A DNA stretch of 64,000 bases. It comes from Brachybacterium sp. YJGR34 (GTDB taxonomy: Bacteria > Actinomycetota > Actinomycetes > Actinomycetales > Dermabacteraceae). The DNA lies in contig NZ_PNFB01000011.1 in NCBI RefSeq assembly GCF_003347015.1, forward strand, positions 1 to 64,000. The letters are read 5' to 3'. The notes below the pieces were generated by a model, which saw nothing but the letters and a program-made list of their open reading frames with translations, searched no databases and had not been told where the DNA came from. Within the stretch, counting starts at the first letter, position 1; the number at the start of each line of letters is the position of its first letter. The position numbers and the translations under genes are program-made. Below, piece after piece: positions 27,930 through 37,013 of this stretch.

Positions 27930-29288
27930 TCAGAAGGTCAGCGAGCGCAGGGCCTTGTGGACCTCCCACACGAAGTCGCTCGTGGACTGCCCCTTGCGGG
28001 GAGCGACCGCGTAGGTCTCCTCCTCGCTCCCCGCGGCGGCCTCGCGGGTCACCCGCGGGATGAGGGTGTCCCAGCGGCGCCGACCGCCCACCCACAGCCG
28101 GTACAGCGTGCCGGAGTCGTCCCCGCGCTGCACGAGGCGCATCGCGAGGGTGGTGTCGGTGAGAGTGGGCTGCCGCCGGGCGGGGGCGAGGTCGAAGCCG
28201 CGATCGTGCAGCAGGGCCGGGTTGAACACCGCCCACAGCAGCAGCCGCGCGCCCTCCACCTCCGGGGCGGCGGGGGTGCCGATCAGCTCCTCCGCGGTCG
28301 GCAGGTCCCCGTCCTCGGTGCGCCAGGCGGTGCGGCGGGCGAGGGCGGCGAGCGCCTCCTCGGCCGCGGCATGGTCCGCGGAGCTCTCGGGGAGGCCGAT
28401 GCCGAGCGGCGCGGATGCGCCGTCGGCGCGCAGGACGTGGATCGGGGTGCCGTGGTCGACCTCCCCGAAGGCGAGCCCCGTGCGTCGCCGCGACCTCCCG
28501 GCCTGCAGACGCGCCTCGTCCTGCCCGCGGCGCGTCGAGAAGCGGGGGCTGGTTCCCAGCAGGGTGCGGCTCGCCCGTCGGAACAGGTCGAGATGGGCGC
28601 GCATCTCGCGGGCCGTGTCCCGGTCCGAGAGCAGCCGGCGCGCGTTGAGCGGGTACTGCACGACCGGGGCGCCCGCGTTCTCGCCGATCTCCCCGATGGT
28701 CTCCCACAGATGGGCGTGACCGGGATCGGCCTTCGCCATCCGTCGACCGATGCGGTTCCAGGTGGTGACCACCAGCTCCGGGCCGTCGGTGCCGGCCGGC
28801 TCGGCGGCCTCGCCGTGCGGCGGCACCGGGCGGACCGCGGGATCGACCTGGTCCACGGCCCGCATCTGCTGGTCGGACTCGGCCTTGCGCACCACCAGCA
28901 GCAGCACGTGGTGGCCGGCCTCGCCGAGGGCCGCGCGCACCCGCGCCACCTGTCCGGCCGAGCAGGAGCGCCCCACACGCAGCGTCACGCCCAGCCGGGC
29001 CGGCTCGTCCCCGGCGGAGGAGGGCAGGATCTCCGCGACCAGGTCCGGGGCGGAGCGGTGCGGGCGGGGCTCGGCGACGATCGATCCCGTCGGCCGCTCG
29101 TCGCGCACGATGGTGCGCATGAAGGCCTCCCGGCTGCGCGGCGCCATCAGCACGAACTCGAGCATATGGCGCAGCAGCAGTTCCACGTTCCCGTCCCGGC
29201 CCTGATGCAGCGGGATGTCCGGCGAGGACACCGAGCGATCCACGGCATAGGTCATCATCTGGCCGACGGTGGCGTACGAGCGGGCCAT
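27930..29288 (-). CDS. Uncharacterised protein, 452 residues
   Basis: I do not recognise this family. Soluble, Arg-rich, without signal peptide or membrane helices. The N-terminus (TVGQMMTYAVDRSVSSPDIPLHQGRDGNVELLLRHMLEFVL) is helical. A central segment GEAGHHVLLLVVRKAESDQQM looks like a Rossmann-like strand-helix region; an Arg-rich stretch RRGQDEARLQAGRSRRRTG follows. A C-terminal segment has LYRLWVGGRRRWDTLIPRVT. ATG with GAGGAGG upstream. Same strand as the lipoate ligase, 71 bp upstream of it. Confidence 0.65.
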   Translation of the reverse strand: MARSYATVGQMMTYAVDRSVSSPDIPLHQGRDGNVELLLRHMLEFVLMAPRSREAFMRTIVRDERPTGSIVAEPRPHRSAPDLVAEILPSSAGDEPARLGVTLRVGRSCSAGQVARVRAALGEAGHHVLLLVVRKAESDQQMRAVDQVDPAVRPVPPHGEAAEPAGTDGPELVVTTWNRIGRRMAKADPGHAHLWETIGEIGENAGAPVVQYPLNARRLLSDRDTAREMRAHLDLFRRASRTLLGTSPRFSTRRGQDEARLQAGRSRRRTGLAFGEVDHGTPIHVLRADGASAPLGIGLPESSADHAAAEEALAALARRTAWRTEDGDLPTAEELIGTPAAPEVEGARLLLWAVFNPALLHDRGFDLAPARRQPTLTDTTLAMRLVQRGDDSGTLYRLWVGGRRRWDTLIPRVTREAAAGSEEETYAVAPRKGQSTSDFVWEVHKALRSLTF

Positions 29289-29504
29289 GGTCCTCCTCGG
29301 GTCAGGTGCGGCGGGCCGTTCCCGTGTGAGCCGGACGCGGCGGCGGGAACAGGGGATGGACCATCATCCCACCGGTCGGGACGGAGGGGCGGCAGTGGCG
29401 GCGCGGCGGCGTGTCGAGCGCCGACCCGGCGCCCATGAGCTGGGGTGCCGCCGAGGTCACGTCCCGGTCACGGACGCTCCGGAGGCTGTCGGGACCCGGT
29501 GGCG

Positions 29505-30530
29505 TCAGCCCAGCCCGCCGCGGGCGTAGATCTGCCGCACCAGGTCCTCGATCGCGGGCTCGGTGAGCGCGAGGTCGCGCACCTCGGCCTGGGTGCCGAT
29601 CGCGGAGAGCAGCGACGGGACCGTGAGCTCGGCGCCGGAGAAGGCGATGCGGTGGCGGATGCCGCCCGCCTCGACGGCGAGGCTGCGGGCGGCGGCGGGC
29701 AGCGCCAGGGCGTCGGCGGGCTCGGCGAGATCCACGATCAGCTCGCGCGGCGCCCCGAGCCGCTCGCGGAAGCTCTCGAGCGGTCCGTCGTATGCGACCG
29801 TCCCCGTGTTCACCACCACGATGCGCTCGCACAGGCGCTCCACGTCGCCCATGTCATGGGTGGTGAGGAAGAGCGTGGTGCCGCGCTCGGCGCGGTCCTC
29901 GCGCAGGAAGCGGCGCAGGCCCTCCTTGGAGACCATGTCCAGGCCGATGGTCGGCTCGTCGAGCACCACCAGGGCGGGGGAGTGCAGCAGCGCGGCGGCG
30001 ACCTCGCCGCGCATGCGCTGACCCAGGGAGAGCTGGCGCACGGGCCGGTCCAGGAAGTCGCTCAGGTCCAGCCCGTCCACGAGGCGTTCGAGCCGTCCCT
30101 CGCGCTCGCGATCGGTGAGGCGATGCATGGCGCCGAGGATCCGGTAGCTGTCCCGCAGCGGCAGGTCCCACCACAGCTGGGAACGCTGCCCGAAGACCAC
30201 CCCGATCTCCCTCGCGAGCTGGCGGCGCTCGGGGACGGGGGTGCGGCCCAGCACCCGCACCGTGCCGTCGCTGGGCTGCAGGATCCCGGTCATCATCTTG
30301 ATGGTGGTGGACTTGCCGGCGCCGTTCGCGCCCACGAAGCCCACCGCCTCCCCGCGCTCGATGCGCAGGCTGATCTCGTCCACCGCGCGCACCAGCTGGC
30401 GGGTGCGCCGGCGCGCGCCGGACAGGCGGGCGCGCACGGTGAAGTCGCGGCGCAGGCCGGTGAGCTCGACGGCAGGGCCCGTCGCGTTCTGTGCGGCGCG
30501 CGAGGGGATGGGGACATCGGTCGGGTTCAT
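29505..30530 (-). CDS. ABC transporter ATP-binding protein (ABC-2 exporter type)
   Basis: 341 residues. Walker A GANGAGKST, signature LSLGQRMRGE, Walker B LVVLDEPTIGLD and H-loop TTHDM. An N-terminal 25-residue extension and a C-terminal 90-residue domain are typical of the long ATPases that work with two different ABC-2_6-type permeases (viologen/daunorubicin-exporter-like). It overlaps the upstream permease gene by 4 bp. Substrate unknown. Confidence 0.9.
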   Translation of the reverse strand: MNPTDVPIPSRAAQNATGPAVELTGLRRDFTVRARLSGARRRTRQLVRAVDEISLRIERGEAVGFVGANGAGKSTTIKMMTGILQPSDGTVRVLGRTPVPERRQLAREIGVVFGQRSQLWWDLPLRDSYRILGAMHRLTDREREGRLERLVDGLDLSDFLDRPVRQLSLGQRMRGEVAAALLHSPALVVLDEPTIGLDMVSKEGLRRFLREDRAERGTTLFLTTHDMGDVERLCERIVVVNTGTVAYDGPLESFRERLGAPRELIVDLAEPADALALPAAARSLAVEAGGIRHRIAFSGAELTVPSLLSAIGTQAEVRDLALTEPAIEDLVRQIYARGGLG

Positions 30531-31384
30531 CCGCCGGCTCCTGTGTATCTGCGGATCCCCGCCCGCCAGAGCAGCGCCGCGAGGATCCAGGCGAGGACCG
30601 CGGCGGGCGCGCCCAGCCAGCCGGCCCCGGTGGGGATCAGCGCGGGCCCGGGCAGCTCCAGCAGGGCGAGGGTGGGGGCGTAGGCGATCAGCGTCGCCGG
30701 GATGACGAAGGTGAAGAAGGCGCGCATCGGCAGGGCGAAGACGGCGCCGGGGGTGGTGGCCACGTAGTTGCCGCCGTAGGTGAAGGCGTTGGCGAACTCG
30801 CGGCCGTCGACGAGCCAGAACTGCATCGCGCCGGCGAGGGTGAACAGGGCGCCGAAGATCGCCGCCCCCGCCAGCGGGGCGATGACCGCGAGCACGAGCG
30901 TGGCCGCGGTGGGGTCGAAGCCCGCGATGCCGAGCGCCACCACGTACATCGCCAGCCCCACCACGATCCGGCCGATCCGTCGCAGCGACAGGTCCAGGCT
31001 CGAGATCTGCAGCAGCATCGGCACCGGACGGATCAGGAGGGTCTCGAGCGTGCCGGACTTGATGGTGGCCGAGAGCCCGTCGATCTCCCCGAAGAACAGG
31101 TCCCCGATCCCGAAGGCCAGCGCGCCCAGCCCGTAGACCACCGCGACCTGGGGCAGGGTCATCCCGCCCAGGGTGGAGACCTGCGAGAGGATCACCCACA
31201 GCTCGAGGAACTCGGTGCCCACGATGAGCACCTGGCCCAGCACGTCGGCGAGGAAGCTGGTGCGGAAGGAGGCCTGGGAGCGCAGCCGGGAGCCGTAGAG
31301 CGTCGCGACCATCCGGGCGGTGGAGACGGGACGGTCGGGGTCGGGGTCGGGGGCGCGCCGGGCGCGGGACGGGGTCTCAGCCAC
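30527..31384 (-). CDS. ABC-2 type permease (second permease)
   Basis: 285 residues, about six membrane helices, after a Pro/Asp/Arg-rich cytoplasmic start. The motif FGEIDGLSATIKSGTLETLLIRP is characteristic of the ABC-2_6/DUF990 permease group. It overlaps the ATPase gene by 4 bp and the other permease gene by 8 bp, so the three form one operon. Confidence 0.88.
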   Translation of the reverse strand: MAETPSRARRAPDPDPDRPVSTARMVATLYGSRLRSQASFRTSFLADVLGQVLIVGTEFLELWVILSQVSTLGGMTLPQVAVVYGLGALAFGIGDLFFGEIDGLSATIKSGTLETLLIRPVPMLLQISSLDLSLRRIGRIVVGLAMYVVALGIAGFDPTAATLVLAVIAPLAGAAIFGALFTLAGAMQFWLVDGREFANAFTYGGNYVATTPGAVFALPMRAFFTFVIPATLIAYAPTLALLELPGPALIPTGAGWLGAPAAVLAWILAALLWRAGIRRYTGAGG

Positions 31385-32171
31385 CCTGCACCTCCACGCT
31401 CCGCACGCCCGCGGTCAGCACCAGGTGCGCGGCGAGCGCGAGCGCCGCGACCCATCCCACCTGGACCGCCACCAGACCCAGCGCCTCCGCCGGCGCGATC
31501 CGTCCGGAGAGGGTGTCGATGGGGGTCTGGATCATCGAGGGGAACGGGGTGGCCCGGGCGATCGCCAGCAGCCAGTCGGGGAACCACACGATGGGGATGA
31601 GGAAGCCCGAGAGCAGGTTCATCACCGCGGTGTAGACGACGGTCAGGCCGCGGGTCTCCAGCAGCCAGAAGGCGGCGAGGTTGACCAGCATGTCCGCGAG
31701 GAACGCCAGCGTGATCGCCAGCAGCAGAGACAGCGTCCCCAGGAGGTAGGAGCGGGGGTCCGTGGGCAGCGCGAGGCCGGTCACGATCGCCCCGACCGCC
31801 AGCGGGGGCACCCCGCGCCCCAGCAGCAGGAAGCTCGAGCGGCCCAGCTTCTGGGCGTAGTACAGGCCCAGGAAGGGCGTGGGGCGCAGGAGGTCGATCG
31901 CGATGTCCCCCTGGTGGACGCGCTGGGAGACCTCCCGCGTGCCGAAGGCCTCGATGGGGGCCAGCAGCGCCTGGCCCAGCCACACGTAGGTCGCGGCCTG
32001 GGCGATCGTGTATCCGCTGAGCTCGCCGCCGGCGCTGGTGATGGCCGCGAACATGATCGAGGCGCGGATGAACCCGAAGATCGTGTTGGTGAAGACCCCG
32101 GCGGCGGTCGCCATGCGGTAGGTCGAGTACTGGCGGAAGGACGCCGAGGCGATCGACCAGTACGGAGGCAC
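31377..32171 (-). CDS. ABC-2 type permease (first permease)
   Basis: 264 residues, six predicted membrane helices, with QRVHQGDIAIDLLRPTPFLGLYYAQ matching the conserved cytoplasmic segment of this permease family. GTG 32171 was chosen because it begins just before the first amphipathic region (YWSIASASFRQYSTYRMA) and a TAAGCT -10 lies 7 nt upstream. First gene of the exporter operon; divergent from arsR. Confidence 0.82.
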   Translation of the reverse strand: MPPYWSIASASFRQYSTYRMATAAGVFTNTIFGFIRASIMFAAITSAGGELSGYTIAQAATYVWLGQALLAPIEAFGTREVSQRVHQGDIAIDLLRPTPFLGLYYAQKLGRSSFLLLGRGVPPLAVGAIVTGLALPTDPRSYLLGTLSLLLAITLAFLADMLVNLAAFWLLETRGLTVVYTAVMNLLSGFLIPIVWFPDWLLAIARATPFPSMIQTPIDTLSGRIAPAEALGLVAVQVGWVAALALAAHLVLTAGVRSVEVQGG

Positions 32172-32178
32172 TCGCGCG

Positions 32179-32184
32179 AGCTTA
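32179..32184 (-). promoter_or_regulatory. Leaderless -10 element of ABC exporter operon
   Basis: TAAGCT on the minus strand, 7 nt before the GTG start. Confidence 0.4.
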
Positions 32185-32268
32185 GTGCGCCGTGACGGCC
32201 GCCACAAGGTCCTGTCGGCCGCGAGCGGAGGGGTGGCTGCGACGCGCTTTCTCTGCGACCATGAACAG

Positions 32269-32284
32269 ATGAATGGATATTCAT
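32269..32284. promoter_or_regulatory. Candidate ArsR/SmtB operator over the arsR start codon
   Basis: ATGAAT-GGAT-ATTCAT is a perfect 6-bp-arm inverted repeat, AT-rich in a GC-rich genome. It overlaps the first codons of the ArsR gene and is flanked by ATGAAC on both sides. It resembles the TGAA..TTCA operators of zinc/cobalt/cadmium-sensing ArsR proteins. Confidence 0.55.
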
Positions 32285-32655
32285 ATGAACCGAGTCGCCT
32301 CGAGATCCTGCGGGGCGCGGTCCCGGCGGAGGCCGAGGTCGATGACCTCGCCGACGTGTTCTCCCTGCTCGGCGACCCCGGACGGCTGCGCCTGCTGCTC
32401 GTGCTGCGCGAGGGGGAGGTGAGCGTCGGCGAGCTGGCGGAAGTCACCGGCCGCTCGGAGTCCGGGGTCTCCCACGCCCTGCAGCTGCTGCGGGCCCATC
32501 GCATCGTCGCGGTGCGCCGCGCGGGCCGTCGGGCGTTCTACCGGCTCGACGATCCGCACGTGCGGATGCTCCTGGACCTCGCTCTCAGCCACACCGAGCA
32601 CAGCGAGATGGAGCACCCGGAGCTCCATGCCGGACCTCGGGACGGGGGATCATGA
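32269..32655 (+). CDS. ArsR/SmtB-family metal-sensing repressor
   Basis: 128 residues. The winged helix-turn-helix is LGDPGRLRLLLVLREGEVSVGELAEVTGRSESGVSHALQLLRAH. The C-terminal helix (LLDLALSHTEHSEMEHPELH) is rich in His and Glu, suiting a dimer-interface alpha-5 metal site as in zinc or cobalt/nickel sensors. The 4-bp overlap with the CDF exporter gene indicates that it controls efflux of the metal it senses. No Shine-Dalgarno is seen. Confidence 0.88.
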   Translation: MNGYSYEPSRLEILRGAVPAEAEVDDLADVFSLLGDPGRLRLLLVLREGEVSVGELAEVTGRSESGVSHALQLLRAHRIVAVRRAGRRAFYRLDDPHVRMLLDLALSHTEHSEMEHPELHAGPRDGGS

Positions 32656-33572
32656 GCCACTCCCACGGTTCCCGCGCCCAGCCGGGCGCCACCGGTCATG
32701 CCGGAGCCGCCCACCGCGGCCGCCTGGCGGTCGCCCTGGTGCTCATCGCCTCGTTCTTCGTGGTCGAGCTCGTCGCCGGGGTGCTCTCCGGCTCGCTCGC
32801 GCTGCTCTCCGACGCCGGGCACATGGCGGCCGACGTCGTCACCCTCACCGCCGCGCTCGCGGCGACGATCCTCGCCGCGCGGCCCGCGCGGGAGGGCCGG
32901 CGCACCTTCGGCAACTACCGCCTCGAGGTCTTCGCCGCCCTGCTGGCCGTGCTGATCATGCTCGGCGTCGCCGTCGCGATCGGGCTCGGCGGCATCTCCC
33001 GGCTGGGCCGCGAGGTCGAGGTGGACACCGGCCCCATGCTCGTCGTCGGCACGCTGGGCCTGGCGGTGAACCTCGTGGTGCTGCGGATGCTCAGCGGCGG
33101 CGCGGGGGAGAGCCTCAACGTCAAGGGCGCCTACCTCGAGGTGCTCGCGGACACCCTGGGCTCGGTCGCCGTGATCGTCGCCGCGGTGCTGATCCGCCTC
33201 ACCGGCGCGAGCGTGATCGACACCGTGGTCGCGCTCGCCGTGGGCGCCTTCATCGCCGTGCGCGCCGTGATGCTCGCACGGGAGGTGCTCGCCGTCCTCG
33301 GCCAGGCCGCCCCGGCGGGGATCGACCCCGAGCAGGTGCGCGGCGAGCTCGCCGCGCTCGAGGGAGTCGCCGACGTGCACGACCTGCACCTGTGGACCCT
33401 GACCTCCGGGATGGAGGTGGCCACGGTGCACCTGGTGATCCGCCCGGACGTCGATCCCCACCCGGTGCTCGACGCCGCCCAGGAGCTGCTCAGCACCCGG
33501 CATGGCATCGCGCACGCGACCGTCCAGACCGAGCCGACGGACCACCACGGCTGCCTCGAGATCGGCTGGTGA
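32652..33572 (+). CDS. Cation diffusion facilitator metal exporter (CzcD/ZitB-like)
   Basis: 306 residues, six membrane helices, proton-coupled efflux of Zn, Co or Cd. The helix II metal site is SLALLSDAGHMAAD (HxxxD). The helix V site reads YLEVLAD (ExxxD), an alternative to HxxxD that I recall in some CzcD proteins. The N-terminus is His-rich and the cytoplasmic C-terminal domain has the DVHDLHLWTLTSG motif. Translationally coupled to the ArsR gene by ATGA. Confidence 0.92.
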   Translation: MSHSHGSRAQPGATGHAGAAHRGRLAVALVLIASFFVVELVAGVLSGSLALLSDAGHMAADVVTLTAALAATILAARPAREGRRTFGNYRLEVFAALLAVLIMLGVAVAIGLGGISRLGREVEVDTGPMLVVGTLGLAVNLVVLRMLSGGAGESLNVKGAYLEVLADTLGSVAVIVAAVLIRLTGASVIDTVVALAVGAFIAVRAVMLAREVLAVLGQAAPAGIDPEQVRGELAALEGVADVHDLHLWTLTSGMEVATVHLVIRPDVDPHPVLDAAQELLSTRHGIAHATVQTEPTDHHGCLEIGW

Positions 33573-33591
33573 GCACCCGGGTCGTGCGGCG

Positions 33592-33597
33592 TACGCT
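33592..33597 (+). promoter_or_regulatory. Leaderless -10 element of short-chain dehydrogenase gene
   Basis: TACGCT ends 6 nt before the ATG at 33604. Confidence 0.45.
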
Positions 33598-33603
33598 GAG
33601 GCG

Positions 33604-34404
33604 ATGACCACTGCGAACACCACCGACGCCCGTCCCGAGAACCCCGTCCCCGGCCTCACCGCCGTCGTCACCGGCGCCTCCTCCGGCATCGGCCGGGCCA
33701 CCGCGCAGCGCCTGGTCGCCGACGGCTGGCAGGTCCTCGCCGTCGCCCGCCGCGAGGAGCGGCTGGCCGAGCTCGCCGCGGAGACCGGCTGCCAGGTCAT
33801 GGCCGTCGACATCACCGACCAGGACTCCGTGGACGCGCTCGCCGAGCGCGCCCAGGAGCTGTTCGGCCCCACCCTCAACGCGATCGTCCACGTGGCCGGC
33901 GGCGCCCTCGGCGTCGAGCCGGTGGCCGAGGCGGACGTGGAGAAGTGGCAGGCGATGTACGAGCGCAACGTGCTGGGCACCCTCCGCGTCACCCGCGCCC
34001 TGCTGCCCGCCGTGCGCCGCAGCGGTCGCGGCGACGTGCTGCTGGTGACCTCCGTGGCCGCCCACGAGGCCTACCCCGGCGGCTCCGGCTACAACGCGGC
34101 CAAGGCCGGGGAGCACATGCTCGCCCGCACCCTGCGCCTCGAGCTGAACGGCGAGAAGGTCCGCGTCATCGAGATCGCGCCCGGCATGGTGCGCACCGAG
34201 GAGTTCTCCCTCGTGCGGCTCGGTGACCAGGGGGCGGCCGACGCCGTCTACGACGGGGTCGAGCAGCCCCTCACGGCCGAGGACTGCGCCGACGTCATCT
34301 CCTATGCCCTCGGCGCCCCGCACCACGTGAACCTCGACCTGGTGACCGTGCGCCCCCTGGCCCAGGCCGCGGCCCATCGCGTGGCCCGCCACCAGGGAGT
34401 CTGA
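33604..34404 (+). CDS. Short-chain dehydrogenase/reductase
   Basis: 266 residues, classical SDR of YdfG-like type. Cofactor loop TGASSGIGRA, the Arg pair in AVARREER (suggesting NADP), catalytic Ser in TSVAAHEAYPG and the YNAAK active-site motif are visible. Substrate unknown; YdfG-type enzymes oxidise 3-hydroxy acids such as serine. Its stop overlaps the start of the ABC exporter gene by one base (TGATG). Confidence 0.88.
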   Translation: MTTANTTDARPENPVPGLTAVVTGASSGIGRATAQRLVADGWQVLAVARREERLAELAAETGCQVMAVDITDQDSVDALAERAQELFGPTLNAIVHVAGGALGVEPVAEADVEKWQAMYERNVLGTLRVTRALLPAVRRSGRGDVLLVTSVAAHEAYPGGSGYNAAKAGEHMLARTLRLELNGEKVRVIEIAPGMVRTEEFSLVRLGDQGAADAVYDGVEQPLTAEDCADVISYALGAPHHVNLDLVTVRPLAQAAAHRVARHQGV

Positions 34405-36260
34405 TGGCCTTCCTCGGCGCCGGCATGGGCGCCGCCGGCGGGATGGGCGCCGCCGGTCCCCATGGCGGCATGGGCGGCGGGGGCCGGGGCGCGGAGCGCG
34501 CGGAGGGGGCCAGGCCCGATCCGCGCCGTGTGCTCGGGCTGTTCCGCCCCTACCGCGGGACGCTCCTCGTGGTGCTGCTGCTGATCGTGCTCGGCGCCGC
34601 GATCGGCGTGGTCTCCCCGTTCCTGGTCCGGGAGATCGTCGACGTCGCCCTGCCGGACCAGCGCTCCGACGTCCTGGCCGCGGCGGTGGGCGGGCTGCTC
34701 GCCGTCACCGTGATCGCCAACGTCCTCGGGGTCACCCAGGCCATGCTCTCCACGAGGGTGGGCCAGTCCGTCATGCACGACCTGCGGGTCGCGGTGTACT
34801 CCCACCTGCAGCGCATGGGGCTGAGCTTCTACACCCGCACCCGCACCGGCGAGATCCAGTCCCGCATCTTCTCCGACATCGGCTCGATGCAGGCCGTGGT
34901 CACGAGCGTGATGACGCAGATCGTCTCCGCCGGTGCCGGGGTGGCGATGGCGCTGGTCGCGATGGTGGTCCTGGACTGGCGCCTGACGCTGTTCTCCCTC
35001 GTCGCGCTGCCCTTCGCGGTGTGGATGAACCGGCGGGTGGGCCGGCGCCGTCGCCGCATCGTCCGCACCCGCCAGGAGAAGGCGGCGGACCTCTCCGCCG
35101 GCATCCAGGAGTCGCTGTCCGTCTCCGGGATCCTGCTGGGCGTGACCATGGGGCGCACCCGTGCGCTCACCGAGGCCTTCGCGGACGACTCCCGGGAGCT
35201 GGCGGACCTCGAGGTCCGCTCCGAGATGGCCGGCCGCTGGCAGATGGCGGTCTTCACGACCGCGATGGCCCTGTTCCCGGCGCTGACCTACCTCCTGGGC
35301 GGTCACCTGCTGTTCTCCGGCGCCGGGGTCACCATCGGCACCCTCGTCGCCTTCATCGCCCTGCAGTCCACCCTGTTCCCGCAGATCAACGGGCTGCTGC
35401 GGGTCGCCACCCAGGTCAACGCCTCGCTCGCGCTGTTCACCCGGGTCTTCGAGTACCTCGACGCGCCGATCGAGATCCAGGACGCGCCCGACGCCCTCGC
35501 GCTGGACCCCGCCGCCGTGCGCGGCGAGATCCGCTTCGAGGGCGTGAGCTTCACCTACCCCGGGGCCGACGCCCCCGCCCTGGACGCGGTGGATCTGACG
35601 GTCCCGGCCGGGAAGCACACCGCCCTGGTGGGCTCCACCGGCTCCGGCAAGACCACCACCGGCTACCTCATGGCCCATCTGTACGAGCCCACCGCCGGGC
35701 GGATCACCCTCGACGGCCACGACCTGCGCACGCTCTCGCTGGAGTCCCTCGCCGCGAGCCTCGGCATGGTCACCCAGGAGACCTACCTGCTGCACGCGAC
35801 CATCGCGGAGAACCTGCGCTTCGCCGGCCCCGGGGCGAGCGACGAGGACCTCGAGCGGGCATGCCGGATCGCTCAGATCCACGAGCACATCGTCGCCCTG
35901 CCCGCGGGCTACGACACCGTGGTGGGCGAGCGCGGCTACCGCTTCTCCGGCGGGGAGAAGCAGCGCCTGGCGCTCGCACGGACGATCCTGCGCGATCCTC
36001 CCGTGCTGCTGCTGGACGAGGCGACCTCCGCTCTCGACGTCGCCACCGAGCGCGCCATGTCCGGGGCGCTCGAGGCGGTCGCCCGCGGGCGCACCACGGT
36101 CTCCATCGCGCATCGGCTCTCGACGATCCGCCGCGCCGACCAGATCGTCGTGCTGGCCGCGGGGCGCGTCGTGGAGCGCGGCACCTACGCCGAGCTGCTG
36201 GCGCGCGGCGGGGCCTTCGCGGAGCTCGCCGCCCAGGACGCCGCGGGCACGGGCTCCTGA
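34404..36260 (+). CDS. ABC exporter, fused membrane and ATPase domains
   Basis: 618 residues, a half-size multidrug/lipid exporter. A Gly/Met-rich N-terminal tail (about 40 residues) leads into six membrane helices (about 50-330). The nucleotide-binding domain then has Walker A GSTGSGKTT, signature FSGGEKQR, Walker B VLLLDEATSALD and H-loop IAHRLS. The signature starts with Phe instead of Leu, which some functional exporters also show. No partner half-transporter is adjacent, so it may act as a homodimer. Coupled to the SDR gene by TGATG. Confidence 0.92.
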   Translation: MAFLGAGMGAAGGMGAAGPHGGMGGGGRGAERAEGARPDPRRVLGLFRPYRGTLLVVLLLIVLGAAIGVVSPFLVREIVDVALPDQRSDVLAAAVGGLLAVTVIANVLGVTQAMLSTRVGQSVMHDLRVAVYSHLQRMGLSFYTRTRTGEIQSRIFSDIGSMQAVVTSVMTQIVSAGAGVAMALVAMVVLDWRLTLFSLVALPFAVWMNRRVGRRRRRIVRTRQEKAADLSAGIQESLSVSGILLGVTMGRTRALTEAFADDSRELADLEVRSEMAGRWQMAVFTTAMALFPALTYLLGGHLLFSGAGVTIGTLVAFIALQSTLFPQINGLLRVATQVNASLALFTRVFEYLDAPIEIQDAPDALALDPAAVRGEIRFEGVSFTYPGADAPALDAVDLTVPAGKHTALVGSTGSGKTTTGYLMAHLYEPTAGRITLDGHDLRTLSLESLAASLGMVTQETYLLHATIAENLRFAGPGASDEDLERACRIAQIHEHIVALPAGYDTVVGERGYRFSGGEKQRLALARTILRDPPVLLLDEATSALDVATERAMSGALEAVARGRTTVSIAHRLSTIRRADQIVVLAAGRVVERGTYAELLARGGAFAELAAQDAAGTGS

Positions 36261-36313
36261 GCACCGCCCGGGGCAGCGGCCGGCCCCGCGGGACTACGAC
36301 CAAAGGAGGAGGA

Positions 36314-36339
36314 GCACATCCTCCCGGGGCGGGATGTGC
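36314..36339 (+). terminator. Hairpin after ABC exporter gene
   Basis: An 8-bp stem (GCACATCC with GGATGTGC) and a 10-nt loop, 54 bp after the stop codon. Confidence 0.4.
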
Positions 36340-36422
36340 CCGCGCGGGCCGCGGGGGAGGATCGGGTCATCGCCCGGCAGCGGCCGGGCGGCCCGCCGAT
36401 TCCGCGCGAAGGGGACCACGCC

Positions 36423-36647
36423 ATGGTGACGATGCCTCCCGAGGCTCCGTCCGACCGGGTCACGAGCGGCAGGCCCGCCGGCGGCCGGCCGGTGCTGTTC
36501 ACCGTGCTGCTCGCCGTCGCCGCGCTGGGCGTGCTCGCCCTGCTGGTGGCGGGGCCGGCGCTCGCGCCGTCCCTCGCGGTGGTCTCCGCCGCGGGTCTGA
36601 TCTCCCTGATGGGGATCGCGTGGGCGGTGGCCGGACCGCGCCTGTGA
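36423..36647 (+). CDS. Small membrane protein, 74 residues
   Basis: A hydrophilic N-terminus of about 25 residues precedes two hydrophobic segments (VLFTVLLAVAALGVLALLVAG and SLAVVSAAGLISLMGIAWAVAG). The family is not recognised. ATG 36423 was chosen from AAGGGG upstream; a GTG at 36336 would add 29 residues. Convergent with the ferredoxin gene, 10 bp away. Confidence 0.55.
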   Translation: MVTMPPEAPSDRVTSGRPAGGRPVLFTVLLAVAALGVLALLVAGPALAPSLAVVSAAGLISLMGIAWAVAGPRL

Positions 36648-36657
36648 GCCGGTCGGC

Positions 36658-36930
36658 TCAGACGTCGATCTCGATCTCGCCCTCGCCGCGGGAGACGCAC
36701 GTGATCATCTGATCGGCCTTCTCGTCGTCCATGAGGAACTCGTCCATGTGCTCGACCTCGCCGGAGACCAGGGGCACCACGCAGGTGCCGCACACCCCGC
36801 CCTCGCACGAGTAGTCCATGGGGATGTCGTGATCGAGCAGCGCCTGCAGGAGGGATTGGCCCTCCGCGACCTCGACCGTGATCCCGGACTTGAGGCACTT
36901 GGCGGTGAAGGGCTCTCCGAACAGCGACAT
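36658..36930 (-). CDS. 2Fe-2S plant-type ferredoxin
   Basis: 90 residues. Cysteine pattern CEGGVCGTC (C-x4-C-x2-C) plus a fourth Cys in MITCVSR, the plant-type [2Fe-2S] set. The acidic surface (EVEHMDEFLMDDEKAD) suits electron transfer to a reductase or oxygenase. ATG with AAGGAGCGAGG upstream. No partner enzyme is adjacent. A possible iron-regulatory box lies about 85 bp upstream. Confidence 0.9.
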   Translation of the reverse strand: MSLFGEPFTAKCLKSGITVEVAEGQSLLQALLDHDIPMDYSCEGGVCGTCVVPLVSGEVEHMDEFLMDDEKADQMITCVSRGEGEIEIDV

Positions 36931-37013
36931 CCTCGCTCCTTCTGCATCGACCGCCCCGGAGTCGAGGCGCGTTCCTGAAGGCACCAGTGTTCCACGACCC
37001 CGTGCCGGGGACG

